Positions 1 through 6,379 of a DNA stretch of 8,547 bases are shown here, piece by piece; position 1 is the stretch's first letter; each line of letters starts with the position of its first letter. This DNA comes from Sulfurovum sp. (GTDB lineage: Bacteria > Campylobacterota > Campylobacteria > Campylobacterales > Sulfurovaceae), in NCBI GenBank assembly GCA_015663065.1, contig DQSX01000093.1, positions 1 through 8,547 on the forward strand. Direction: 5' to 3'. Below the pieces are notes generated by a model. The model searched no databases. It saw only the letters and a program-made list of their open reading frames with translations, and was not told the DNA's origin. The translations under genes were made by a program, and so were the position numbers.

Positions 1-419
1 AGAAGTATCAGCAGCTTGCATCTATATTGTCTACCAAAAAAGAAGTTGTCCTGTATGAACAGGCTTGTCCCGGTCTAGTTGAACAGATCGAAAAGGGTGA
101 GATCCATACAGATAAAACAAGAGAGATGCTGGAAAACTGGTTACACCCTATGCGTGAAGCAGATGTCGATACCATTGTACTTGGCTGTACACATTACCCT
201 TTGGTCTCAGATGTTATTGAACATGTCATGCAAAGAAGAATGAACCTGATCCATACAGGTGAAGCCATTGCAAAACATTTGTTACGTTTGAGTCGGGAAA
301 ATGGCCATAGAAATCATGGGAAACTTACAGGTGTTCTTTATACTACAGCGAAGATATCCAAAGATATTGTAAGCAATATCTTTGGCAGAGAGATTGAGAT
401 CAGATCAATAAACCTATAA
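1..419 (+). CDS. murI: Glutamate racemase, C-terminal part (5' end outside window)
   Basis: Converts L-glutamate to D-glutamate in the cytoplasm for peptidoglycan precursors. The frame is open from the window edge (first full codon at base 3) and gives 138 residues, about half of the usual 260-270. The C-terminal half carries the family motif GCTHYPLV at about 187-210, with the second catalytic cysteine and its neighbouring histidine. The segment EQACPGLVEQIEKGE before it also fits the family. The first catalytic cysteine and the true start lie upstream and cannot be checked. A TTG at base 27 lies inside the reading frame and is not a plausible start, because the frame continues upstream without a stop. 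The gene runs toward trpS and its stop codon lies inside the last codons of trpS on the other strand. No terminator hairpin is visible at the junction. Identification is firm from the motif. Confidence 0.95.
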   Translation, partial: KYQQLASILSTKKEVVLYEQACPGLVEQIEKGEIHTDKTREMLENWLHPMREADVDTIVLGCTHYPLVSDVIEHVMQRRMNLIHTGEAIAKHLLRLSRENGHRNHGKLTGVLYTTAKISKDIVSNIFGREIEIRSINL

Positions 420-1373
420 GCCGATGGCAGCTCTTACTTTTTCCATTTTGGCATCAGCGATCGTTTTGGCTTTTTTTGCACCCATGGCTAAAATATCATT
501 CACTTCATCTGTATGACTCAAATAATATTCTCTTTTTTCTCTGGCTTCACCCAACTCTTCCCAGATGAGCTCTTTGAGGTACTTTTTAAAGTGACCATAG
601 CCTTCTTTTCCGCTTTTGTAACGTTCCTGCAGTTCTCGTTTCTGCTCTGCATCTAAAAAGAGTGCTGCCATGTTGTAAATGTTACACTCTTCCCACTCCA
701 GTGCTTCACCAAGGGGTGTGGATGATGAGATGATCTTGTTACATCTTTTTTGAAGTGCTTTTTCATCCATGAAAAGGTCAATGGCATTGTCATAAGACTT
801 AGACATCTTCTGTCCGTCAATACCAGGAATAGTCGCCACTTCTTCTGCTACCACATGTTCTGGCAGTACAAAGATCTCTCCATATTCGTTGTTGAATTTA
901 ACGGCGGTATCACGTGTCATCTCCACATGTTGTATCTGGTCTTTTCCTACCGGTACTTTTTGTGTATCGTAGAGTAGAATATCGGCTGCCATAAGCACTG
1001 GGTAGGAAAAAAGTGCATGGTTTGTGGCAATCCCTTTGGCTACTTTGTCTTTGTAAGAGTGTGCACGTTCAAGCAGACCCATAGGGGTGAACTTGGAGAG
1101 TATCCAGTAGAGTTCAAGGACTTCAGGTACATGGCTTTGTACCCAAAAAGTGGTTTTCTCAGGGTCCAGTCCTACAGAGAGGTAATCTACAGCAGCATCA
1201 AGGGTATATTGTCTTAATGTTTCAGCATTTTTAGAAGTGGTCAAGGAGTGGTAGTTGGCTATAAAGGTAAAGAGTTCATTCTCTTCCTGAAGTTCGATCA
1301 TCGGTTTCATGGCACCAAAATAGTTTCCTATATGGAGTTTCCCTGAAGCCTGGATTCCTGTAAGTACGCGCAT
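414..1373 (-). CDS. trpS: Tryptophanyl-tRNA synthetase
   Basis: Class I aminoacyl-tRNA synthetase that charges tRNA-Trp in the cytoplasm. The 319-residue product is close to the usual 320-335. The N-terminus MRVLTGIQASGKLHIGNYFG carries the HIGH-type signature as HIGN (14-17). The tryptophan-pocket segment MAADILLYD lies near 128-136, VGKDQIQHVE near 142-151, and the KMSKS loop is intact at 189-193. The helical anticodon-binding C-terminus looks complete. The ATG is supported by AGGA at 1380-1383, six bases upstream, and by the conserved N-terminal sequence. A strong extended -10 box lies 26 bases ahead of the start. The upstream neighbour on this strand is der, 137 bases away, with hairpin repeats between them. 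The 3' end overlaps the murI 3' end by 6 bases in a convergent arrangement. Confidence 0.98.
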   Translation of the reverse strand: MRVLTGIQASGKLHIGNYFGAMKPMIELQEENELFTFIANYHSLTTSKNAETLRQYTLDAAVDYLSVGLDPEKTTFWVQSHVPEVLELYWILSKFTPMGLLERAHSYKDKVAKGIATNHALFSYPVLMAADILLYDTQKVPVGKDQIQHVEMTRDTAVKFNNEYGEIFVLPEHVVAEEVATIPGIDGQKMSKSYDNAIDLFMDEKALQKRCNKIISSSTPLGEALEWEECNIYNMAALFLDAEQKRELQERYKSGKEGYGHFKKYLKELIWEELGEAREKREYYLSHTDEVNDILAMGAKKAKTIADAKMEKVRAAIGL

Positions 1374-1379
1374 AGTGAT

Positions 1380-1411
1380 TCCTGCAATAATTTTTAGAAA
1401 TTATAGCAGAA
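1380..1411 (-). promoter_or_regulatory. Putative trpS promoter (extended -10) and ribosome binding site
   Basis: Read on the minus strand, TTCTGCTATAAT (1411-1400) contains a perfect TATAAT (1405-1400) preceded by TGC, the extended -10 form. No TTGACA-like -35 is visible at 17 bases, where the sequence is part of the type A hairpin repeat; Campylobacterota sigma-70 promoters typically lack a clear -35. AGGA at 1383-1380 is the ribosome binding site, six bases from the trpS ATG. The implied leader is about 20 bases. The same 12-base string precedes der. Confidence 0.7.
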
Positions 1412-1416
1412 TGTAC

Positions 1417-1443
1417 GTCATTCTGAACTTGATTCAGAATCTC
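1417..1443. repeat. Type A palindromic repeat, left copy, in the trpS-der spacer
   Basis: GTCATTCTGAACTTGATTCAGAATCTC-type unit. Bases 1420-1427 and 1433-1440 form a perfect 8-base-pair hairpin around CTTGA. The unit closely matches those at 6380-6404 and 6441-6465 in the kdsA-ribH spacer. No T-run follows on either strand, so it does not look like a standard intrinsic terminator. Confidence 0.85.
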
Positions 1444-1454
1444 TTAGTCAAGAA

Positions 1455-1499
1455 CCTCAAACAAATTTTAGGCAATATTTTGTCCTAAACAAGTTTAGG
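1455..1499. repeat. Degenerate type A hairpins next to the der stop codon
   Basis: CCTAAACAAGTTTAGG at 1484-1499 is a 6-base-pair stem around CAAG, the reverse complement of the CTTG centre of the copy at 1417-1443. A weaker relative, CCTCAAACAAATTTTAGG, lies at 1455-1472. Stem bases differ from the left copy, yet pairing in the 1484-1499 hairpin is kept. The pair 1417-1443 and 1484-1499 is arranged as an inverted repeat. The last hairpin ends 12 bases from the der stop codon and could protect or end the der transcript; no T-run supports intrinsic termination. Confidence 0.6.
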
Positions 1500-1510
1500 G
1501 TTCATGTTTC

Positions 1511-2926
1511 TTAGATATATTCCTCATCCTCATCTATTCTCTGACCACGTTTTCGCGCAACGATATCCAGTGGGACCCCTTCAAAATCAAACTTCTCTCG
1601 AAAGAAATTTGCAAGGTAGCGTTTGTAGGAGAAGTGTATGAACTCCGGTCTATTGGATATGAGTGCTATTTTGGGTGGTTTGGTCTCATACTGTGTTGCA
1701 AACTTAATGTTCACCACTGCACCGTTGTGTGACGGGACATGGTGTCGTCTGATGGCCTGACGCAGGGTATCATTCAGTTCCGAAGTAGGGATACGCTGCT
1801 GGTAACGCTTGTAAATAGCAGTGATCTGGTCAAGAATTTTATGCACACGCAAACCTGTTTTTGCTGAAATGGTAATAAACGGTGCATAGTGCAGGAATCT
1901 GAGTTCATCACGAATGTCATCGACCACTTGCTCATAACTTCTTTCGTCGTTGATATCCCATTTGTTCAGGACTATCAGGCAGGCAAGTTTGTACTCTTCG
2001 ATGAGTCCCGCAACACGTTCATCCAGTTCTGATATCTGTGTGGTGGAGTCTAACATCAACAGTACAAGGTCCGCTTTTTTAAGCATTTCGGTGGTACGTG
2101 TCAGTGCATACTTCTCAATGCCGACGATCTTGGATTTTCGTCTTATCCCCGCAGTGTCCACAAAGGTCACTTCATAGCCGTCATGGTCGATCGTTTCATC
2201 TATAGGATCAATGGTGGTACCTGCAACATCTGAAACCACAGAACGCTCTTCTCCCAGCAATGCATTCAAGAGTGAAGATTTTCCTGTATTGACACGTCCG
2301 ATGATAGCCACACGTATTTTGTTGTCCACCTCTTCAACCGTACTGTTGATGTCGCGTACAATCTCGTCAAAAGGGTCGATCTCTGTATCTTCTGACAGTT
2401 CCAGACCTGCCTCTTCTTCTATGGCAGGAATATGCTCTTCCATCCAGGCATAAAAATCGTTGAAGTATCGGTTGTGAGAGACAGACATAGGAAAAGTGGC
2501 ATCTGCACCAAACTCCAGAAATTCCCAGTAACGCTCTTCTTCTTTGTCATTGTCTATTTTGTTCACGACCAGTGCGAGAGGTTTGTTAAGGTCTTGAAGC
2601 TTGTAAAAAAGTTCTCGGTCTTCTTCAGATGGCAGGGTTTTCCCGTCCACCATGTAGATGATGATATCTGCCTGCTCTGCAGCACGAAGAGAAAACTCTG
2701 CCACTTTGGAAAAGAGTGCAGAAGAGTAGTCGATCCCCCCGGTGTCAATGACTTCGAATTCATGGTTCCCTGAAATGGTCACCACACGTTTTTTAATGTC
2801 TCTGGTGGTTCCGGACATATCGGAAGTAATGGCATCTCTTTGACGTGCCAAACGGTTAAAGAGGGAAGATTTTCCTACGTTAGGACGTCCGACAATGGCT
2901 ACTTTTTTTAGGTTATTTTCTTGCAT
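1511..2926 (-). CDS. der: GTPase Der (EngA), double-GTPase ribosome assembly factor
   Basis: Essential cytoplasmic GTPase needed for 50S ribosomal subunit maturation. The 471 residues hold two tandem G domains followed by a KH-like domain, the diagnostic layout of Der. Domain 1: P-loop GRPNVGKS (13-20), DTGG (61-64), NKID (122-125). Domain 2: P-loop GRVNTGKS (210-217), DTAG (257-260), NKWD (321-324), SAK (354-356). The KH-like part runs from about 360 to the acidic end. An acidic linker (about 168-200) joins the G domains. The second P-loop departs from the common GRPNVGKS at two variable positions, but the GKS core is intact. The start ATG directly precedes the conserved KKVAIVGRPNVG segment. 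The ribosome binding site is weak (AGAAAG on the minus strand). A promoter-like extended -10 lies 29 bases ahead of the start. The MscS-family gene is upstream on the same strand and trpS is downstream. Confidence 0.98.
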   Translation of the reverse strand: MQENNLKKVAIVGRPNVGKSSLFNRLARQRDAITSDMSGTTRDIKKRVVTISGNHEFEVIDTGGIDYSSALFSKVAEFSLRAAEQADIIIYMVDGKTLPSEEDRELFYKLQDLNKPLALVVNKIDNDKEEERYWEFLEFGADATFPMSVSHNRYFNDFYAWMEEHIPAIEEEAGLELSEDTEIDPFDEIVRDINSTVEEVDNKIRVAIIGRVNTGKSSLLNALLGEERSVVSDVAGTTIDPIDETIDHDGYEVTFVDTAGIRRKSKIVGIEKYALTRTTEMLKKADLVLLMLDSTTQISELDERVAGLIEEYKLACLIVLNKWDINDERSYEQVVDDIRDELRFLHYAPFITISAKTGLRVHKILDQITAIYKRYQQRIPTSELNDTLRQAIRRHHVPSHNGAVVNIKFATQYETKPPKIALISNRPEFIHFSYKRYLANFFREKFDFEGVPLDIVARKRGQRIDEDEEYI

Positions 2927-2955
2927 TATGATTTTCTTTCTGAATAATTACGCGT

Positions 2956-2967
2956 ATTATAGCAGAA
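2956..2967 (-). promoter_or_regulatory. Putative der promoter (extended -10)
   Basis: The minus strand reads TTCTGCTATAAT, with TATAAT at 2961-2956 preceded by TGC. It is identical over 12 bases to the element ahead of trpS. No convincing -35 is present 16-18 bases upstream. A start point about 7 bases downstream of the box would give a leader of roughly 20 bases before the der ATG. Confidence 0.7.
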
Positions 2968-2986
2968 ATATAGTGTTAAGGTTCAT

Positions 2987-3065
2987 TAGGACACTCGTAA
3001 CTTGTTCGAGTCAGCTTCAGCTTGTAATTCAAATTACTTTATCTCAAACAAGCTTGAGGATCCTA
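2987..3065. repeat. Degenerate type A inverted pair in the der-MscS spacer
   Basis: CTCGTAACTTGTTCGAG (2994-3010) and CTCAAACAAGCTTGAG (3043-3058) are each short hairpins around CTTG or CAAG. They are inverted relative to each other, and TAGGA/TCCTA flanks (2987-2991 and 3061-3065) extend the match, so the whole stretch can also fold as one long imperfect stem with a loop of about 32 bases. It lies just downstream of the MscS-family stop codon and upstream of the der promoter box. The resemblance to the better preserved copies is in the centre and the layout, less in the stem sequence. Confidence 0.55.
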
Positions 3066-3083
3066 TTGCTAGGTTAAAATCTC

Positions 3084-4271
3084 TTAACTTTTAATATGAT
3101 TTGGCAACTGTTCCACATAAATACTCTGGGAAGGAAAAGCAAAAGCAGACCCATTCTCTTCTACGATCTTCATGATCTGCAGATTTACATCTTCTCTGAT
3201 CTCCAGATATTTCGCCCAGTTGGCAGTTTTTGTAAAGGTGTAAATGAAAATATTCAGTGAAGAGTCTCCAAAGGTGTCAAAGTTTACCATGAGTGAATCA
3301 CTTTGGGAAATACCTTCATGATTTTGCAGCATTGCTTTAATATCTGCCATGATCTTCGTGATCTGTTCAGAACTGGTATCATAAGTCAATCCAATGTGCA
3401 TTTTAATACGGCGAATACCTCTTCTTGAAAAGTTCTCTATGGGGTTGTTCGCCACAATGTGATTGGGAACGGTAATGAGAGATTTTTGAAAGGAGCGTAT
3501 TTTAGTAGTTCTCATCCCAATGGTTTCTACAGTTCCCTCAACACCGTTGACTTTGATCCACTCACCAATGCGTATGGACTTGTCCGCTAGCAGTGAAAAA
3601 GAGCCAAAAAGGTTTGCTGCGGTATCTTTGGCAGCCAAAGCAAATGCCAAACCACCAATACCCAATGAAGCTACCAGTGCAGTGACATTGATGCCCCAGA
3701 CCTGAAGCATGGCACCCAGTCCAACCCCTGTAATGAGTATTTTAACAATGGCAATGATGAAGTTCCCCATCTCTTTGGAGAGGTCAGAACTAAACTTGCC
3801 TGTGATGCCGTAAATGGCACCGCGTAAAGCTTCTACAACAGAGAGAATGGCCCAAAAAAGTGTGTAGACCATCATGGTCTCAAGAATATTTTTGATTGTA
3901 TTGGTCTCTTTGTATATAATGAGAAAAAAGAGGTGCAGGCCCAAAATAATAAAGGTAAAACTCAAAGGTGCCTTGAGTGCAGAGATGATCTTGTCGTCAT
4001 AATATGTTGTTGTTTTTTTCGCAAGCTGCTGTGCAAAGACCATGATCACATTTGTGAAAATACCACGTAAAAAAAGAAAAAGAAAAAATACCAGTATCGC
4101 TGCAATGAGGTTAGCAAGGGGAATACCAAAGATGATTTTGGTCAACAAAGGAAAAGTCTCATACATAGGCGAGAGTATATCCTGTACTCTGGTGTGTATG
4201 CCCATGTCAAGACCATCTATGACGTTCAGTGTGAGTGTTGCGTTATTGTCTATCTGGCTTTGTGTGGACAT
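3084..4271 (-). CDS. MscS-family mechanosensitive channel protein
   Basis: Inner-membrane protein of the small-conductance mechanosensitive channel family, which releases solutes when membrane tension rises; some members have other gating or signalling roles. The 395 residues are longer than E. coli MscS (286) because of extra N-terminal membrane segments. Hydrophobic stretches lie at about 47-69, 101-120, 131-150 and 168-190, followed by the pore-lining segment at about 195-225 with the Gly/Ala-rich pattern GIGGLAFALAAKDTAANLFG. The cytoplasmic beta domain follows: IRIGEWIKVNGVEGTVETIG (about 233-252), then RTTKIRSFQKSLITVPN and NNPIENFSRR. The C-terminal alpha/beta domain is complete. The ATG is preceded by AGGGG about ten bases upstream and a TATAAT box at 4308-4303. 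The next gene upstream stops 24 bases away, so co-transcription is also possible. Family membership is clear; the exact subtype is not. Confidence 0.93.
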   Translation of the reverse strand: MSTQSQIDNNATLTLNVIDGLDMGIHTRVQDILSPMYETFPLLTKIIFGIPLANLIAAILVFFLFLFLRGIFTNVIMVFAQQLAKKTTTYYDDKIISALKAPLSFTFIILGLHLFFLIIYKETNTIKNILETMMVYTLFWAILSVVEALRGAIYGITGKFSSDLSKEMGNFIIAIVKILITGVGLGAMLQVWGINVTALVASLGIGGLAFALAAKDTAANLFGSFSLLADKSIRIGEWIKVNGVEGTVETIGMRTTKIRSFQKSLITVPNHIVANNPIENFSRRGIRRIKMHIGLTYDTSSEQITKIMADIKAMLQNHEGISQSDSLMVNFDTFGDSSLNIFIYTFTKTANWAKYLEIREDVNLQIMKIVEENGSAFAFPSQSIYVEQLPNHIKS

Positions 4272-4295
4272 GCTGAATGTACCCCTGATTTCTGT

Positions 4296-4559
4296 TTATG
4301 TAATTATAGTCAAATTTAGCACAAAATCTATTACTTTTTCATCGGACATTTCACAAGGCTTTAACATCCCGTTCTTCATACTGGGGTAATAGTTCCCCGA
4401 GACGATATCTTTCGAAGAGAGATCTTCGGCATATATTTTTATAAGTTTTCCATCAAGTAAAGTTTCTTTTCTAAGCAGATAACGTTTAGCTAAATAATGC
4501 ACATCATTTGCTCCGTCAGGTAAAGCTAAAAGCCTGGTATAAAATTCTGTCTCATTCAT
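4296..4559 (-). CDS. Small protein of unknown function (87 residues)
   Basis: I do not recognise a named family, though the ending LKPCEMSDEKVIDFV resembles, from memory, small uncharacterised proteins of related Campylobacterota. The product begins MNETEFYTRLLALP and is probably soluble and cytoplasmic: it has no signal peptide or membrane segment, and a single cysteine at 69. Charged and aromatic residues are mixed as in a folded globular protein (KRYLLRKETLLDGKLIKIYA, about 25-44, looks like a pair of beta strands). The frame stays open as far as 4700, but the upstream extension is antisense to the transporter gene and hydrophobic by coincidence, so the ATG at 4559 is preferred. No ribosome binding site precedes it; TAAAAT ends only seven bases before the ATG. 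It stops 24 bases before the MscS-family start. It is divergent from the transporter gene. Existence is likely; function is unknown. Confidence 0.65.
   Translation of the reverse strand: MNETEFYTRLLALPDGANDVHYLAKRYLLRKETLLDGKLIKIYAEDLSSKDIVSGNYYPSMKNGMLKPCEMSDEKVIDFVLNLTIIT
4303..4308 (-). promoter_or_regulatory. Putative -10 box ahead of the MscS-family gene
   Basis: The minus strand reads TTTGACTATAATTACA, with a perfect TATAAT. The box overlaps the last codons of the small upstream gene (residues TIIT). It stands 31 bases ahead of the channel ATG. No clear -35 is seen. The channel gene could therefore be read both from this box and from upstream. Confidence 0.5.
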
Positions 4560-4566
4560 AGTACGT

Positions 4567-4572
4567 ATTTTA
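4567..4572 (-). promoter_or_regulatory. Possible -10 box immediately ahead of the 87-residue gene
   Basis: The minus strand reads TAAAAT followed by seven bases (ACGTACT) and then the ATG at 4559. If the box is used, transcription would begin at or next to the start codon, giving a leaderless or nearly leaderless mRNA. This agrees with the absence of a Shine-Dalgarno sequence. It is a single weak motif in an AT-rich gap. Confidence 0.35.
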
Positions 4573-4580
4573 CCCAAATA

Positions 4581-4606
4581 TGTTACACTTCGGAAAAAAT
4601 TTAGGA
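4581..4606 (+). promoter_or_regulatory. Possible promoter, and ribosome binding site that sets a TTG start
   Basis: TGTTACACT at 4581-4589 resembles an extended -10 box (TGnTAnAnT) on the plus strand; this part is weak. AGGA at 4603-4606 lies five bases before the TTG at 4612 and is a well-placed ribosome binding site. It supports TTG rather than the internal ATG 14 codons later, which has no such site and would remove the start of the first membrane helix. Confidence 0.45.
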
Positions 4607-4611
4607 TCACA

Positions 4612-5508
4612 TTGAAAGATAAAATCAAAAATATCGACAGAGGTATCTTGTATATGCTCCTGGCATCACTGAGTTTTGCTGCCATGGGTGGTTTTGCCAA
4701 AGTGGTCTCTCAAGTCCTGCCTCCCGTTGAAGTCACTTTTTTCAGAAATATCTTTGGTGTTGTCCTTGTGGGTCTTGCCATCTATAAAGTACCGTTAAAA
4801 CAAAAAGGCGGCAAGCCATTTTTGCTTCTTTTCAGAGGCAGCATGGGTTTTGCTGCGCTTTTGGCATACTTTTATATTATGGCACATATCCCCCTTGGAG
4901 AGGCGGTGACCTATAACAAAACCTCTCCTATATTTGTCGCCATTTTTGCCTACATTTTTTTAAACGAGAAGTTACACAAGTCTGCACTGATTGCCATTGT
5001 CCTTGGGTTTATAGGTATTGTGATGGTCGCACAGCCCGAAGGGGGAAGTTTTGACAAATATGACATTCTGGGTATCTTCTCAGGCATAGGTGCCGCTTTG
5101 GCATACACCTCCATACGTGAACTCAGAGAGTATTATGATACCCGTGCCATAGTGATGTCTTTTATGGGAGTGGGAACCATCGCACCACTACTGTTGATGC
5201 TGGTCACCCCTTATGTTTCTGTCTCTGAAGAGTTTGACTGGATGTTTGCAGCATTTGTCATGCCCCAAGGTATAGAGTGGCTCTATGTGACGGCAGTAGG
5301 GCTTTCAGCCACTGTATCTCAGCTGTTGATGACCAAAGCCTATGAGCTCACCAAAGCCGGGATAGTTGGCACCATAAGTTACAGCAACATAGTCTTTGCA
5401 GTCATCATCGGAGTGATGTTGGGAGACCCTATACCTGATTTTTGGACAGTTTTGGGTATAATCTTGGTTATTATGTCAGGGCTGCTTGTAGCTTTTGCAA
5501 AAAAATAA
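4612..5508 (+). CDS. EamA/DMT-family transporter
   Basis: Inner-membrane permease of the drug/metabolite transporter superfamily, probably exporting or exchanging a small metabolite; the substrate cannot be read from the sequence. The 298 residues match the usual length of about 300 for two EamA repeats. About ten hydrophobic helices are visible, for example at 11-30, 40-58, 70-90, 103-117, 123-140, 151-166, 180-198, 222-240, 250-270 and 277-296. Typical features are FFRN near 43-46 in the second helix, the KTSPIFVAIFAYIFLNEKL segment (103-121) ending the first repeat, and its counterpart YSNIVFAVIIGVMLGD (257-272) in the second. The start is TTG with AGGA five bases upstream. It is divergent from the 87-residue gene and is followed by kdsA after 64 bases that hold a type B palindrome. 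No terminator is seen, so it probably leads the kdsA series. Confidence 0.92.
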   Translation: MKDKIKNIDRGILYMLLASLSFAAMGGFAKVVSQVLPPVEVTFFRNIFGVVLVGLAIYKVPLKQKGGKPFLLLFRGSMGFAALLAYFYIMAHIPLGEAVTYNKTSPIFVAIFAYIFLNEKLHKSALIAIVLGFIGIVMVAQPEGGSFDKYDILGIFSGIGAALAYTSIRELREYYDTRAIVMSFMGVGTIAPLLLMLVTPYVSVSEEFDWMFAAFVMPQGIEWLYVTAVGLSATVSQLLMTKAYELTKAGIVGTISYSNIVFAVIIGVMLGDPIPDFWTVLGIILVIMSGLLVAFAKK

Positions 5509-5512
5509 TCCT

Positions 5513-5550
5513 TTCGACAGGCTCAAGGAACATTGGCTGAGCCTGTTGAA
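5513..5550. repeat. Type B palindrome between the transporter gene and kdsA
   Basis: Arms TTCGACAGGCTCA (5513-5525) and TGAGCCTGTTGAA (5538-5550) match in 12 of 13 positions. The one difference is a G-U pair in RNA, so a transcript folds as a full 13-base-pair stem with a 12-base loop. It starts four bases after the transporter stop and ends 12 bases before the kdsA ribosome binding site (AAGGA, 5563-5567). The same arms recur at 7449-7496. No T-run follows, so it is not a standard terminator. Confidence 0.9.
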
Positions 5551-5572
5551 GCCAAATATATCAAGGATCTAA

Positions 5573-6373
5573 ATGATTTTAATTGCAGGACCCTGCGTCC
5601 TAGAGAGCAGAGACAATGTGATGCGTATTGCAGAGTCTTTGGAAAAATACCATGAAGACTGTACCAAAGAGTTCTACTTTAAGGCGAGTTTTGACAAAGC
5701 CAACCGTACAAGCCTTGACTCCTTCAGAGGTCCGGGTCTGGAAGAGGGGCTTAAAATGCTCCAGGAAGTGAAAGAGCAGTTCGGGTACAAGATCCTCACT
5801 GATGTGCATGACTATACACAACCTGCAGAAGTGGCAGAAGTGGCAGATGTATTGCAGATCCCTGCCTTTTTGTCCCGTCAGACAGATCTGTTGGTCGCAG
5901 CGGCACAAACGTCAGCAGTCGTGAACATTAAAAAAGGGCAATTTCTTGCACCTGCCGCGATGGAGCACTCGGTAGCAAAAGTACTCAAGACCAGAGGGTT
6001 TGATGGTGAAGTCTCTTATGAGAATGCTGATAAATACAATGTATGGCTCACAGAGCGAGGTTCAAGTTTTGGTTACGGGAACCTTGTGGTAGATATGCGC
6101 GGTTTAAAGACCATGAGAGAATTCGCTCCGGTGATCTTTGATGCCACACACTCTGTACAGATGCCTGCCTCTGGTGGCAGTTCTTCGGGTGGGGATGCTT
6201 CATTTGTGCCCTATCTTTCACGTGCAGCAGCAGCGGTGGGAGTGGATGGTTTCTTCTTTGAAACACACTTTGACCCAGGCATCGCTTTGAGTGACGGACC
6301 AAATATGATAGAATTAATAAAACTGGATGCGCTGATCAAAGAGATCGATGCGATCAGAAGTATTGTAGAGTAA
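5573..6373 (+). CDS. kdsA: 3-deoxy-8-phosphooctulonate synthase (KDO-8-P synthase), metal-dependent type
   Basis: Condenses phosphoenolpyruvate with D-arabinose 5-phosphate to KDO-8-phosphate, the committed step toward the KDO residues of the LPS inner core; cytoplasmic. The 266-residue TIM-barrel protein opens with MILIAGPCVLES and holds KASFDKANRTS (37-47), SFRGPGLEEGL (50-60), LQIPAFLSRQTDLL (94-107), NIKKGQF (118-124) and DATHSVQMP (190-198). The metal ligands of the Aquifex enzyme (Cys11, His185, Glu222, Asp233) map to Cys8, His193, Glu230 and Asp241 with identical spacing between the last three, so this is the metal-dependent class and not the E. coli type with Asn. The start has AAGGA five bases upstream, and the short N-terminus matches what I recall of Campylobacter KdsA. 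A 9-base unit coding AEV is repeated in tandem at 5825-5842. ribH follows after a large type A repeat. Confidence 0.98.
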   Translation: MILIAGPCVLESRDNVMRIAESLEKYHEDCTKEFYFKASFDKANRTSLDSFRGPGLEEGLKMLQEVKEQFGYKILTDVHDYTQPAEVAEVADVLQIPAFLSRQTDLLVAAAQTSAVVNIKKGQFLAPAAMEHSVAKVLKTRGFDGEVSYENADKYNVWLTERGSSFGYGNLVVDMRGLKTMREFAPVIFDATHSVQMPASGGSSSGGDASFVPYLSRAAAAVGVDGFFFETHFDPGIALSDGPNMIELIKLDALIKEIDAIRSIVE

Positions 6374-6379
6374 GTGTGT

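Noticed and set aside
1417..1499. CRISPR array
   Set aside because: The units are palindromic, inverted relative to each other, variable in stem sequence and irregularly spaced; no regular repeat-spacer series and no cas gene is present.
2432..2773. Plus-strand open frame of 113 codons within der
   Set aside because: It is antisense to the Der G domains, with no ribosome binding site or protein-like pattern.
4560..4700. N-terminal extension of the 87-residue protein up to 4700 on the minus strand
   Set aside because: It would overlap the start of the transporter gene on the other strand by about 90 bases, and its hydrophobic stretch simply mirrors the transporter's own coding sequence.
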